Source of the DNA: Candidatus Ozemobacteraceae bacterium
GTDB lineage: Bacteria; Muiribacteriota; Ozemobacteria; Ozemobacterales; Ozemobacteraceae
Direction of reading: 5' to 3'
Length of the DNA: 64,000 nt
Assembly (NCBI GenBank): GCA_035373905.1
Contig: DAOSOK010000020.1
Location: forward strand, 1-64,000
The notes under the pieces were generated by a model. The model had not been told where the DNA came from, did not search any database, and saw nothing but the letters and a program-made list of their open reading frames with translations. Positions 1 to 8,419 of the stretch are shown here, piece by piece; positions within the stretch are counted from its first letter, which is position 1, and each line of letters starts with the position of its first letter. The translations under genes were made by a program, and so were the position numbers.

Positions 1-17
1 TCCTTCCAGCAAATCAA

Positions 18-248
18 TTACACGTACCGATCTTCATCGGTCATATCAAAGTGAGTAAGAGTAAGAAAGTTCAATCCGATAAAAGCAAAAGAAAGGCCGA
101 TCGAAGAGAGAAACGCAATCCATACCATTGTCGGAGTAGCTTCTGCGATCTCTTTGCCCCGTTTGTATCTCTGCCAGTCCTGGCTGCTGGATCTTGAAAA
201 GCCATAGAGCATGACTGCAGCACAGACCAGCGACAAAAATGTTTCCAT
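18..248 (-). CDS. small two-helix membrane protein of unknown function
   Basis: This 76-residue protein has an N-terminal hydrophobic segment (about residues 1-18), a charged stretch with several Lys/Arg (about 19-37) and a second hydrophobic segment (about 41-66), so it should span the inner membrane twice. I do not recognise a family. The start ATG overlaps the stop codon of a possible upstream small frame (TAATG) and is preceded by a GAGGGGG stretch that could serve as ribosome binding site. The function is unknown. It is the last gene of whatever leftward unit runs off the window edge. Confidence 0.6.
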   Translation of the reverse strand: METFLSLVCAAVMLYGFSRSSSQDWQRYKRGKEIAEATPTMVWIAFLSSIGLSFAFIGLNFLTLTHFDMTDEDRYV

Positions 249-364
249 TACCCCCTCACTTCCACCTGCACCAGCGCCGGTAAAACCGTCTCACAGAAAC
301 CGCCTGCGGCAGCAGACGGGTTCTGTTTAGCCAGCATTTTTGCGCTGAACATACCACCGCGCAT
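248..364 (-). CDS. possible 38-residue small ORF, translationally coupled to the next gene
   Basis: A short frame ends in TAATG, overlapping the start of the 76-residue membrane protein. A perfect AAGGAGG lies at 380-386, but it sits 15 bases from the ATG at 364 and only 3 bases from an in-frame TTG at 376, so neither start is ideally spaced. The peptide has no recognisable motif. It may be a leader peptide or chance. Weak call. Confidence 0.25.
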   Translation of the reverse strand: MRGGMFSAKMLAKQNPSAAAGGFCETVLPALVQVEVRG

Positions 365-640
365 TTCTCGAGTCAAATTCCTCCTTTTTCCCGGTTGGGT
401 CGGCCGGGGGCTCGGTTTTTCTTCGCCAAATTTCCTCACCTTTGAAAAAACGGCCGCGGTAGAGATGCCGGTTACCCGGCACCCCCCGCACGGATCCCGG
501 CGAGCGGAATTCCCACAACCGGGCTCTTCCCTTGGGTGTTTGGCGTAAAAGCGCTGGTTCGGATGAGGGTGGTGGTTTCCCGGGATACCGTGGTATTGGA
601 AGTAGCCCTGAACTGCCTTTTGGGAATTCCGGGGAATTCC

Positions 641-682
641 GGGGACGTGATACCGAACTTAATAGTTCGGTATCACGTCCCC
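641..682. repeat. REP-like perfect palindrome (GGGGACGTGATACCGAACT arms)
   Basis: Two 19-base arms (641-659 and 664-682) are exact reverse complements around the loop TAAT. The right arm continues as AGAATT and the left arm is preceded by GGAATTCC repeats. A single arm of the same element, with one difference over 22 bases, occurs at 57441-57462. Short palindromes of this form are typical of REP sequences mobilised by Y1 (RAYT) transposases in other genomes. No such transposase is present here. The rest of the gene-free stretch 377-736 shows nothing else I can assign. Confidence 0.7.
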
Positions 683-690
683 AGAATTGG

Positions 691-724
691 AACACCCCCG
701 AAGCCTGGCGGCTCCGGGGGTGTT
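691..724 (-). terminator. hairpin terminator of the ABC-export operon
   Basis: AACACCCCCG at 691-700 pairs with CGGGGGTGTT at 715-724, extended by AGC/GCT inside one mismatch. It begins 13 bases beyond the stop codon of the DUF4340 gene at 737. There is no clear T-run on the minus strand, so it is a strong stem without the full intrinsic-terminator signature. Confidence 0.6.
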
Positions 725-736
725 CTATAGAATTCT

Positions 737-2143
737 TCATTTATTTGGGACTGGGGCGGGAACAGCAGCGGATGCCGGGGCGGCCGGTGCGGAAGCGGTC
801 GCGGCCTGTGGTGGTTCGGGTTTCTTGCGGAGTTCGTCGGCGAGGTTGAGGATCGAGCTGTGAAGGAGGCGGGGGATGCGATACAGCTCCTTTTCCCCTT
901 CGAGCTGAATAATCACTTCGATCTCCTCGTGTGCGCCGAAGAAGACGGTTCGCTCGGCCTTGTCGGATTTCAGAACAAGGCGGTCGCAGGTTTTCACATC
1001 GTCGAGTCCGTGCGCCTTTTTTTCGTCGTCAGAGAGGAACTCCTGGACCCGGCAGTTGGCGTAGGCCTGCAGCACGCTTTCGACATGGCTCTTGTCAATG
1101 GTACGGCCGTCGAAACTCCAGGTGTTGCTGGCGAGCGCGAGTTCAAACGTTTCGGTTCCGACACGCATCGACAGGTGCTTCACCTCGAGGGGCGGCATCG
1201 CGGGGAGGTTCTTGTTGCGCAGGGCCGTAAAATCCTTTTTCACCCGGGCCAGGGATGTCAGGGAAACGAGATACGCTTCATCGTCGCCCGAACGTTTCAC
1301 GGCGGCGAACCCGTCTTTCTCGGCCCCGACAGCGAACTCGAAGGTCTTGCCGGCCGGCGTGCGCATCACGACCTTGTAGGAAGGTGTATCGAAGCCCTTG
1401 ACCGCCGATTCCGGCGTGGACTCCTCGACGAACCGGTCGACTTTCAGATCGTGGATGCCGAAGATCAGGGACGACACCTCGCCTGCATCGGCAGGCATGG
1501 CGACCGGCGCCGACATGTCCCAGCCGGTGGAGGTCTTCGCGAGTTCGAACGTCGTCGATCCGTTCACGACGGTGACCGACGCGATATCGGTGAAGTCCTC
1601 GGTGAAGATCGCCTTGTCGCGAAGGTCTGACAGGCTTTTGCGGAAGGCCGTCACGACGCTGTTGTCGACGACGTAGACGTTCGGGTCATCCTTCCGCTGG
1701 ACGTAAACGGAGCCGCCGACCGGGGCCTGCTGACCGAGAGTCAGCACCGTCGTGGCGCTTCCAGTCTCGATGGTGAGCCGGGGCGAGTCACTTCCGAAGC
1801 CAAACGAGAGGGTTTCGGTCGCCGTGATGGTCAGGTCGGACTGGAGGTCCGAGAAGGCCCGGATGATCCCGGCCGCCACGTCATTGTCAGCGCGAAGGGC
1901 GCGAGGCTTGACGATCGAAAACTTCTTCTCGGACCCCGTTCCGACGGCCTCGATGCGAATCTCCGGGGCGCCGCCCGCCTGCCAGGCGAGTGCGCGCACA
2001 TCGGCGTTCGCGGTGGCGGCGAGCTGAACGGGCTTGTCCTTCCCGGGCTCGGGAATGACGTCGGCCTCGTAGATGTTTGCGTAGAGGAAGAGAAGAATGA
2101 ACGCGATAACGGCGATGACGGTCGTCAGATATCGTTTCTTCAC
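737..2143 (-). CDS. DUF4340 domain protein of the Gld-like ABC export operon
   Basis: This 468-residue protein has one N-terminal membrane anchor (about residues 5-24), a long beta-rich periplasmic region and a low-complexity Ala/Pro C-terminus. The pattern matches DUF4340 proteins, which are regularly encoded directly after GldG-type auxiliary proteins. The start is GTG, preceded by AGGAGG nine bases upstream. It follows the GldG-like gene by 3 bases, so the two are almost certainly co-translated. The molecular role of DUF4340 is not established. Association with an ABC-2 exporter suggests an extracytoplasmic subunit. A hairpin at 691-724 ends the operon. Confidence 0.85.
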   Translation of the reverse strand: MKKRYLTTVIAVIAFILLFLYANIYEADVIPEPGKDKPVQLAATANADVRALAWQAGGAPEIRIEAVGTGSEKKFSIVKPRALRADNDVAAGIIRAFSDLQSDLTITATETLSFGFGSDSPRLTIETGSATTVLTLGQQAPVGGSVYVQRKDDPNVYVVDNSVVTAFRKSLSDLRDKAIFTEDFTDIASVTVVNGSTTFELAKTSTGWDMSAPVAMPADAGEVSSLIFGIHDLKVDRFVEESTPESAVKGFDTPSYKVVMRTPAGKTFEFAVGAEKDGFAAVKRSGDDEAYLVSLTSLARVKKDFTALRNKNLPAMPPLEVKHLSMRVGTETFELALASNTWSFDGRTIDKSHVESVLQAYANCRVQEFLSDDEKKAHGLDDVKTCDRLVLKSDKAERTVFFGAHEEIEVIIQLEGEKELYRIPRLLHSSILNLADELRKKPEPPQAATASAPAAPASAAVPAPVPNK

Positions 2144-2146
2144 GGC

Positions 2147-3745
2147 TCACACCCTCCTGCGAGACCACCAGACGGCGCCGCCCAGCAGCATGACGAGCAG
2201 CGGGGAGACGACGACGCAGATGATCATGATGCGCTGTGACGCCTCGGCGTCGAGGACGATCTGGGCGAACTCGATCTGCTTGGGCCTGATCGAGATCAGC
2301 TGTTCCTGGCCGGCGAGCCAGTTGAACGTGTTCACGACGAGGTCGGCGTTGCCCTGCACCTGCAGCAGCATGTTCGTCGCGAAATCGGCGTCGCCGTAGA
2401 CAACGACCCGGCTTCCGCTCGCCGTCCCCTTCCCTTCGAGGGCAAGGCCGAGACTGAGGGGGCCGCGCACGTCGGTGTTCGGGTCGAATTGGATCTGGCC
2501 CTGGAGCACGGCCGAGGGCGGCCGTTTTCCGTAGCAGTTCTCGTCGGTCCGGAGGAACGCGAGCGACGAGTAGGTCTCGCGCTGTTCGATGTTGAGGCCA
2601 CGCGCGACCTGCATCAGGACGGCGGAGTTGCGTTCCATCTGTTCCTTCACGATCGGGTGTGGGCTGTAGCGGGGAATGACGATCGACAGGTCGCCGTTCA
2701 TGCCGCGCGGGCTGATGATGATCTCCGAGTTGCAGGTGACGCTGAAGGTCTCACTCAGAAACTGCTCAAGCTCGGCGGCCTTGTTGTCCGGGTTCAGCGC
2801 GACCAGCAGGGCGCCCTTGCGTTCGGTTACATACTGCCTGAGATTTTTGATCTCGTCAGGGTGGAAGCCTTTCGCCGGAGACAGAATGGCGAGCACGGTG
2901 GTGTCGGTCGGAATGCCTTCCATCAACGAGATCTCGACCGTATCGTAGTTTTCGCGGGCGAGGAACTGCTGGGCCGCGGCGAGGCCGTCGGGCTTGTAGG
3001 AGGTCAGACCGGGCTCTTCGTGGCCTTTCACGAAGGCGATCTTGCGTTTGGCGCCGCTCGTCACGTTCAGCAGGGCCGAGGTGATGGCCTGTTCGCCCTG
3101 GAACTTCGGCGGTTCGCGTTTCTGCGCAAAGGGCGGCGGCTGCAGGAACAGCTCGTTCGCCGGGATATCCTTGCGTTGGTTCTCGCACTGGACGACGACG
3201 GTGCCGGCCGCATGCACGTTCATGGCCTTGGTCGTCATCGGGTCGCGGAACGGATCGACCATCTTCACGGAAAGTCGGTCGGTGTTGCGGCGGCACTCCC
3301 GCAGCAGATCGTCGACCATCGTGAACTCGAGCGAACCCTTCGGGTAGAAGGCGGTGATCTTCACGTCCTTCTTCAGGCCGCGCAGGACCTTGATCGTCGA
3401 GTCGGAGATCGAGAACAGCCGGTCGCGGGTGAAGTCGTACCGGATATGCCGCCGGAACCCGATGTAGGAGAGCAGCACGCCGATGCCGATGATGGCCAGC
3501 ACCAGGATCACGTCGTTCACCACGAGCCACGAGGTGCGGCTGGTGGCGATCTCCTTCAGTGTGCGCGGCGAGGCGACGAACGCGCCGAGAATCAGAAACG
3601 CGCCAGCGGCAAGAATACCTAGCGCTATCGTTCCCTTGCTGGGGAACATCAGATACCCGATGCCGGAGGCGAGCAGCAGAAGAAGCCCGGCGATCAGGGC
3701 AAGAACGGGAAGAACGGAACGAGTGTCACGTCTGTGCGTCGTCAT
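2147..3745 (-). CDS. GldG-family ABC transporter auxiliary protein
   Basis: This 532-residue membrane protein has three N-terminal transmembrane helices (roughly residues 13-33, 38-58 and 73-95), a large extracytoplasmic domain that begins with a conserved block around YDFTRDRLFSIS, and one C-terminal helix (about 508-526). This is the layout of GldG / ABC_transp_aux proteins. In Bacteroidetes GldG works with GldA and GldF in gliding motility, but homologous operons occur in many non-gliding phyla with unknown cargo, so gliding should not be inferred. It is 6 bases downstream of the permease and 3 bases upstream of the DUF4340 gene. Confidence 0.88.
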   Translation of the reverse strand: MTTHRRDTRSVLPVLALIAGLLLLLASGIGYLMFPSKGTIALGILAAGAFLILGAFVASPRTLKEIATSRTSWLVVNDVILVLAIIGIGVLLSYIGFRRHIRYDFTRDRLFSISDSTIKVLRGLKKDVKITAFYPKGSLEFTMVDDLLRECRRNTDRLSVKMVDPFRDPMTTKAMNVHAAGTVVVQCENQRKDIPANELFLQPPPFAQKREPPKFQGEQAITSALLNVTSGAKRKIAFVKGHEEPGLTSYKPDGLAAAQQFLARENYDTVEISLMEGIPTDTTVLAILSPAKGFHPDEIKNLRQYVTERKGALLVALNPDNKAAELEQFLSETFSVTCNSEIIISPRGMNGDLSIVIPRYSPHPIVKEQMERNSAVLMQVARGLNIEQRETYSSLAFLRTDENCYGKRPPSAVLQGQIQFDPNTDVRGPLSLGLALEGKGTASGSRVVVYGDADFATNMLLQVQGNADLVVNTFNWLAGQEQLISIRPKQIEFAQIVLDAEASQRIMIICVVVSPLLVMLLGGAVWWSRRRV

Positions 3746-3751
3746 GGCTCA

Positions 3752-4462
3752 TCACCTCCAGCGATCCGATTCGACGACGCGCGTGGCCATGAACAGCCAC
3801 AGCACGATGAATACGACGAAGAATACGACGTTGCCCGAATCGACGACGCCTTTCAGAAACTCGGAATACCGCTCGAACAGCGAGAGCTGGCCGAGGACCT
3901 CCCCGAGCGCATTGTCGAGGGCGTATTTCGCCCAGCCGAAGACCCAGAAGCAGAGCATGGCGCCGAAGCTGAGCATCGCGGCGATCATCTGATTCTCGCA
4001 CAGCGAGCTGGCAAACAAGCCGACCGAGATGAACGCGGCGCCGAGCAGGATCAGGCCGATATACCCGCTCATGATCGGGCCCATGTCGAGCTTTTCGGCA
4101 TACATCGACATGATCAGCGGATACTGGAATGTCAATAGTATCAACAATAAATACAGAATGAAGCAGGCCAGGAACTTGCCGATCACGATTTCGGACGGCG
4201 AGATCGGCGAGGTGAGCAGCAGCTCCATCGTGCCAGCGCGGCGCTCCTCGCTGATGAGGCGCATCGTCAGCACGGGCGATACGAGCAGCAGCACGAACGC
4301 CGCGTTGTACAGCAGAGGTTCAAGAGTCGCGAGTTTGCTCGAGACGAGGACGATCCAGAACAGGTAGCCCACGACGAGCAGGAACGAGGCGAAGACGAGA
4401 TACGCGACGGGCGAGAAGAAGTAGGTCTGCAGCTCTTTTTTCGTTATCGCGAAGACTTTCAT
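3752..4462 (-). CDS. ABC-2 type transporter permease (GldF-like)
   Basis: This 236-residue integral membrane protein has about six hydrophobic segments and starts with the typical short cytoplasmic lead MKVFAITKKELQTYF. The conserved region with ISEERRAGTMELLLTSP near residue 70 is characteristic of ABC-2 permeases of the GldF/NosY class. It pairs with the ATPase encoded immediately upstream; its ATG overlaps the ATPase stop by 4 bases, implying translational coupling and subunit stoichiometry. The substrate is unknown. Length is normal for the family. Confidence 0.9.
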   Translation of the reverse strand: MKVFAITKKELQTYFFSPVAYLVFASFLLVVGYLFWIVLVSSKLATLEPLLYNAAFVLLLVSPVLTMRLISEERRAGTMELLLTSPISPSEIVIGKFLACFILYLLLILLTFQYPLIMSMYAEKLDMGPIMSGYIGLILLGAAFISVGLFASSLCENQMIAAMLSFGAMLCFWVFGWAKYALDNALGEVLGQLSLFERYSEFLKGVVDSGNVVFFVVFIVLWLFMATRVVESDRWR

Positions 4463-5436
4463 GCCGCCTTCCCTCCTTCCCCATTGGCGTCGCCGTTGCC
4501 GTTGCCGTTCTCCTCGCTGCGCGTCAGGCGCAGGAACACCTCTTCGAGCGAGGCGCGCGCCGGCGTGATCTCGGTGAACACGTGGCCCTTCGCCACCGTG
4601 GCTTTGAAGACGCCGTCATAGGCCGCGTGATCCGGCAACGAGAGGTTGAACCGCACGACGGGCCCGTCGTTCTGCTCGCCCTCGACCTTGACGCCCTCGG
4701 TGCCGGTGAAGCAGGCCTTCCAGTCGAGCGAGGCGGGCCGCAGACCGATGCGGAACGATGTCGCCGCCCCGCCCTGGCGTTCGAGGTTCTCGACGCTGTC
4801 CTCCGCGACGATGCGGCCCTCGTTGATGATGACCACGCGCTTGCAGGTCATGCTGACCTCGGACAGGATGTGGGTCGAGAGAATGACCGTGTGGTCTTTC
4901 GAAAGGTCCTTGATCAGGTTGCGGATCTCGATGATCTGGTTCGGGTCGAGGCCGACGGTCGGCTCGTCGAGAATCAGCACGGCCGGGTCGTGAACCAGCG
5001 CCTGCGCGAGGCCGACGCGCTGCCGATAGCCCTTCGACAGCGTGCCGATGACGCGCATCTGGTGGTCGACCAGCCCCGTGCGCTCGATCACCGTGTCGAC
5101 GCGCCTGCGGCAGTCTTTCGCCGGAACCTCGCGGATGTCCGCGACGAAGTTGAGATACGATCTGACGGTCATCTCGGGGTAGACGGGCGGCGTCTCGGGG
5201 AGATACCCGAGCCTGCGGCGCACGTCCATCGAGTCTTCGAACACGTCGAAGCCGTCGACGGTGACGGTGCCCGTCGTCGCAGGCAGGAAACAGGTGAGAA
5301 TCCGCATCGCGGTGGTCTTTCCCGCCCCGTTCGGGCCGAGCAGACCGAGAATCTCACCCCCCTGCACCGAGAAGGAAATCCCGTCGAGCGCGCGGAAGTT
5401 CCCATAATACTTGGTGACATCCTTCATCTCGATCAC
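4459..5436 (-). CDS. ABC transporter ATP-binding protein (GldA-like)
   Basis: This is a cytoplasmic ATPase of about 325 residues with Walker A GPNGAGKTT near residues 36-44, signature LSKGYRQRVGLAQ near 133-145, Walker B VLILDEPTVGLDP near 152-164 and the switch His in ILSTHILSE. It drives the adjacent ABC-2 permease. The C-terminal 100 residues are the accessory domain seen in GldA/CcmA-type ATPases. I chose the GTG at 5436 because AGGAGG lies nine bases upstream. An in-frame ATG at 5493 has no ribosome binding site, and the ATG at 5427 is also possible. First gene of the four-gene leftward operon. Confidence 0.9.
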   Translation of the reverse strand: MIEMKDVTKYYGNFRALDGISFSVQGGEILGLLGPNGAGKTTAMRILTCFLPATTGTVTVDGFDVFEDSMDVRRRLGYLPETPPVYPEMTVRSYLNFVADIREVPAKDCRRRVDTVIERTGLVDHQMRVIGTLSKGYRQRVGLAQALVHDPAVLILDEPTVGLDPNQIIEIRNLIKDLSKDHTVILSTHILSEVSMTCKRVVIINEGRIVAEDSVENLERQGGAATSFRIGLRPASLDWKACFTGTEGVKVEGEQNDGPVVRFNLSLPDHAAYDGVFKATVAKGHVFTEITPARASLEEVFLRLTRSEENGNGNGDANGEGGKAA

Positions 5437-5508
5437 GAATAGGTGCCTCCTGAGGGTGTGTAAACGGACGAATCGATCTCGTCCGGCGTGCATTGACTGC
5501 CGTCAGAG

Positions 5509-5543
5509 AAAAAAGTTCCAGAATTTTTTTGCGCTTCGGAACG
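5509..5543 (-). terminator. probable intrinsic terminator after the nucleotidyltransferase gene
   Basis: On the minus strand GTTCCGAA pairs with TTCTGGAAC (one bulged T), followed directly by TTTTTT. It lies between the nucleotidyltransferase stop at 5607 and the ABC operon, so it would separate the two leftward units. Confidence 0.5.
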
Positions 5544-5606
5544 GCCGCACGATCCTGTTCCCCGCCTTGCGGGTCCGGGGCGGATACGTTCTCATGCGCC
5601 GCGGTA

Positions 5607-6377
5607 TCAGGCCCCGGCAGCGGTCTCCAGCTTGTCTGCCACGGTCGCGAGCTTGTCGATCGAGGCCAGATACCGCTCGAAATACGCCAGGAGATTGTGC
5701 TTCTGGGAAAGGCGCAGCAAGCCCATCTTGTGTCGCAGCGCGTCCGTCAGCACCCCGGTTTCGAGGCCAAACGCCTCTTCGGCCATGGCGACGACGACTT
5801 CCTTGCGGATCGACAACGTCTTGCCGGTGAGGGAAAGGAGCCCGCGAAGCACCGGATACAGGCTGTTGAAGGATTTCGCGATCATCGCCTCGAAGGTCTT
5901 GAGTGACTCGCCGGAAGCCAGGAACTCGGTGCGGGCCTCGGTCACCTTCCCCTTCAGCATCTGCTCGACCTGGAGGCGAAGCAGCGATTTGTCGATTTTC
6001 AACGTCATGAAGGGGTCGTCGCCCTTGATCATCTTGTGATTGTCGCGAATTTCCTGGAACAGCAGGGGAAACACGTCCAGAGAGCGTTCGAGATCCTCGG
6101 TCGTGAGAATCAGCGGGGCGGCAAACCCCTTGACCATCCATTTCTCGACGGGAATGGCGATCTGCTTGAGATGCCCGACGGTCACGCTCTTGAACAGCAG
6201 GGCCATGTTGATGTTCGAGTGGCCGTAGACGTAGTCGCCCGATGCCGCGCTTCCGTAGACGGCGATGGCGGTGAGGTCCGCGCCAAGCAGATTCGACATC
6301 TCCTGGGCGAACGGCTCGAAGGTCGTCTCCGGGTTCTGCGGCACATTTCTCAGCTTCAACAACAATGTTTCGAACAT
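5607..6377 (-). CDS. nucleotidyltransferase-fold protein with degenerate active site
   Basis: This 256-residue cytoplasmic protein shows near residues 41-60 the sequence YGSAASGDYVYGHSNINMAL, which resembles the GS-x(n)-SDxD signature of MNT/kanamycin-type nucleotidyltransferases. The two metal-binding aspartates that should follow the Ser are both Asn (SNIN), so transfer of a nucleotide is unlikely with canonical chemistry. The remaining 180 residues are helical and resemble the four-helix region that follows such domains in antitoxin or adenylyltransferase proteins. The gene stands alone; a small terminator follows. It may be a regulatory or binding descendant of the family. Partner unknown. 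Confidence 0.7.
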   Translation of the reverse strand: MFETLLLKLRNVPQNPETTFEPFAQEMSNLLGADLTAIAVYGSAASGDYVYGHSNINMALLFKSVTVGHLKQIAIPVEKWMVKGFAAPLILTTEDLERSLDVFPLLFQEIRDNHKMIKGDDPFMTLKIDKSLLRLQVEQMLKGKVTEARTEFLASGESLKTFEAMIAKSFNSLYPVLRGLLSLTGKTLSIRKEVVVAMAEEAFGLETGVLTDALRHKMGLLRLSQKHNLLAYFERYLASIDKLATVADKLETAAGA

Positions 6378-6425
6378 CTTGTCTCCTCCTGGGTGATTCT
6401 TCTCGTGATCAGACCGGCAACGCGC

Positions 6426-7490
6426 TCATCGGCCTGAATTCGGCGAGTTGGCGGGCGCATTCGACATATCGATGAGCGCATCAAACACGCTGCCGACATA
6501 CTGGACCGACAACAAACTTCCAACGTAGCTGACATTATCGCGAACCGCTCGGCAATACCAGTCCCGTGTGCGGTGGAGCAGTTCCACGATCTCGCCTCGT
6601 GCGACGGTCTCTTCGCCGATGCGCATCAGCACATCGTTCAGGAACACGAGAAATTTCGCACCCGCACAGAGAATCGTTTCCTGCTGCAGGAAAGATACCG
6701 GCGGTAGAATTTGCTTGAGCCCGGGAGCGAGCACCAGGCCGCACCCCGCGCAAAAGATCTTGTCGACCCCCGGCAACCCGATATTTTCTGCGAGAACCAA
6801 GCCCGATGCGAGATGACTGAGCGACCAGGGGATCAAGTCTTTTTTCGTGGACGTCGTGTTGCGCCCCGAGCCCAGGTTCGCCGTCAGACGGCCTCTCCAG
6901 AAAGGGGCGCTGAGCCCCAGCGTGAACATGTTTTGCCTCCAGCCCTCAAACTCGCCAGGTTCGACCAGTCCGACGCGATTCGTCAGTTCGTGGAGTCGGC
7001 TCTCGAGGAGCGTGCGCAATTCTTCGCCAAACGATGCGGGAAAGCCGAGTTTCTCGGATACGGTCCGGAGAACGCTGCTCCGTATCTCGGGGCTGATGTA
7101 TATGCCCTTGCAATAGTCGTCCCCGGTCGCTTTCGGCCAGTATCCCTCGGCCGACGCAAATTCGACAAGTAACAGGCCGGCGCGGAGATGGTTGCCTGGA
7201 GTCCGAAGTGTTTCGAGAGACTCCTCGAATTCAGGCATCGTGTCGGTAAAGAATTTCGGTTTATCGTCCGCTATCAGGGCGACGAGACCGGCCCTGGCAT
7301 TGTTTTCCCAGTCTCCGATCCAGACCGACTTGTGCTCGACGACGTCCATCGGGCAGAGACCGATCCAGTCGGGAAAGTCGGCCCCTTTGTGATAATCGGT
7401 GTCGAGCATGAGGGAGATCAGGGAGGCGAGCACAGACATATCTCGCGGTTCGAGCGCCCATTCCCGCAACACAGACGGCAGGTTTGCCAT
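6426..7490 (-). CDS. hypothetical protein, unrecognised family
   Basis: This predicted soluble protein of about 354 residues has no signal peptide. I do not recognise a domain. Visible features are a Trp-rich N-terminus, a single CxGC-like pair (CAGCG, around residue 260) and a largely helical C-terminus. The start at 7490 is preferred over the longer frame to 7535 because GAGGA lies six bases upstream of it. The gene is followed after 48 bases by the degenerate nucleotidyltransferase gene, so the two may be co-transcribed. No function is proposed. Confidence 0.6.
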   Translation of the reverse strand: MANLPSVLREWALEPRDMSVLASLISLMLDTDYHKGADFPDWIGLCPMDVVEHKSVWIGDWENNARAGLVALIADDKPKFFTDTMPEFEESLETLRTPGNHLRAGLLLVEFASAEGYWPKATGDDYCKGIYISPEIRSSVLRTVSEKLGFPASFGEELRTLLESRLHELTNRVGLVEPGEFEGWRQNMFTLGLSAPFWRGRLTANLGSGRNTTSTKKDLIPWSLSHLASGLVLAENIGLPGVDKIFCAGCGLVLAPGLKQILPPVSFLQQETILCAGAKFLVFLNDVLMRIGEETVARGEIVELLHRTRDWYCRAVRDNVSYVGSLLSVQYVGSVFDALIDMSNAPANSPNSGR

Positions 7491-7651
7491 GAGTGGTCCT
7501 CTGTATCGTATCAGATGGTCTCTTCCAGACAGCAACCTTAGTCGATACCCGCATCCCGTGTCAACCGCCTTGAAGATGCACTTCCGTTCTGCGATACTAC
7601 GCGCGATACCTTGCGCGGTTTCATTTTGCAGAGACGGGAGCCCTTCGCTTC

Positions 7652-8419
7652 ATGCCCACCATCGGAGTTTCGATCATCGCCCACAACGAGGAAGCGCACC
7701 TCGCCGGCGCCATAGAATCCGCCGCGTTCGCAGACGAGGTCATCGTCGTCGATTGCGCCTCGACGGACCGGACGTCGGAGATCGCCCGCTCGTTCGACCG
7801 GGTGCGGTTGTTTTGGCGGCCGAACGACGCCAATCTCAACGTGAACAAATCCTTCGGGTTTGACCAGCTCTCCACCGACTGGATCTTCTACCTCGACCCC
7901 GACGAGCGAATCCCCCCCCCTCTCACCGAGGAGATTCGCCGTTCGATCGCCGATACGCCCCATGCTGCGTTTCGTCTTTCCAGGCGCAACCACTTTTTCG
8001 GCCGCATGCTCGCTCACGGCGGCCAGTATCCCGACGCCCAGCTGCGCTTGTTCAGGCGCGGCAAGGCCAGCTTTCCCAACAGGCACGTTCACGAAAGCCT
8101 CGAGGTGCAGGGAAGCATCGGCATGCTCCGGGAGCCGTTCGACCATTTTCCCTACCCGTCGCTCGATGATTACCTGCGCAAAATGAACTTTTACACCTCC
8201 TTCCAGGCTGATTTCTGGCTCCGGGAAGGGCGTAGACCGGGCTTCGTCGATTCCGCCCGGTTCCTGTTCGCCCGCCCGCTCAGTCGGTTCCTCCGCAGAT
8301 ATCTGTTCAAGGGGGGCTGGCGCGACGGCTGGCAGGGCTACGTCGCGGCGCTCGGAGACGCGTTTCAGATCGTTGCCGGCTATGCAAAGTTTCTCGAAAG
8401 GAGCGGCCGGGGCTCATGA
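7652..8419 (+). CDS. family 2 glycosyltransferase (WaaE/KdtX-like)
   Basis: This 255-residue glycosyltransferase has a GT-A fold. The N-terminal ISIIAHNEE-type motif (here VSIIAHNEEAHL, residues 6-17), VVDCASTDRT near 31-40 and LDPDERI near 85-91 supply the nucleotide-sugar and metal-binding positions; the last is a variant DxD. This subgroup usually adds a sugar to the lipopolysaccharide core or to a capsule-like polymer on the cytoplasmic face of the inner membrane. GGGAG upstream acts as ribosome binding site. Its stop overlaps the start of the next glycosyltransferase (ATGA), so the two form one unit. A run of nine C at 7912-7920 lies within the coding sequence. Confidence 0.88.
   Translation: MPTIGVSIIAHNEEAHLAGAIESAAFADEVIVVDCASTDRTSEIARSFDRVRLFWRPNDANLNVNKSFGFDQLSTDWIFYLDPDERIPPPLTEEIRRSIADTPHAAFRLSRRNHFFGRMLAHGGQYPDAQLRLFRRGKASFPNRHVHESLEVQGSIGMLREPFDHFPYPSLDDYLRKMNFYTSFQADFWLREGRRPGFVDSARFLFARPLSRFLRRYLFKGGWRDGWQGYVAALGDAFQIVAGYAKFLERSGRGS

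Noticed and set aside
327..740. 137-residue minus-strand frame at the REP element
   Set aside because: It runs through the palindrome and terminator and has no protein-like features.
737..5436. Reading the Gld-like operon as proof of gliding motility
   Set aside because: The same four-gene ABC-2 arrangement occurs widely in non-gliding bacteria, and no GldK/L/M/N or SprA genes are present.
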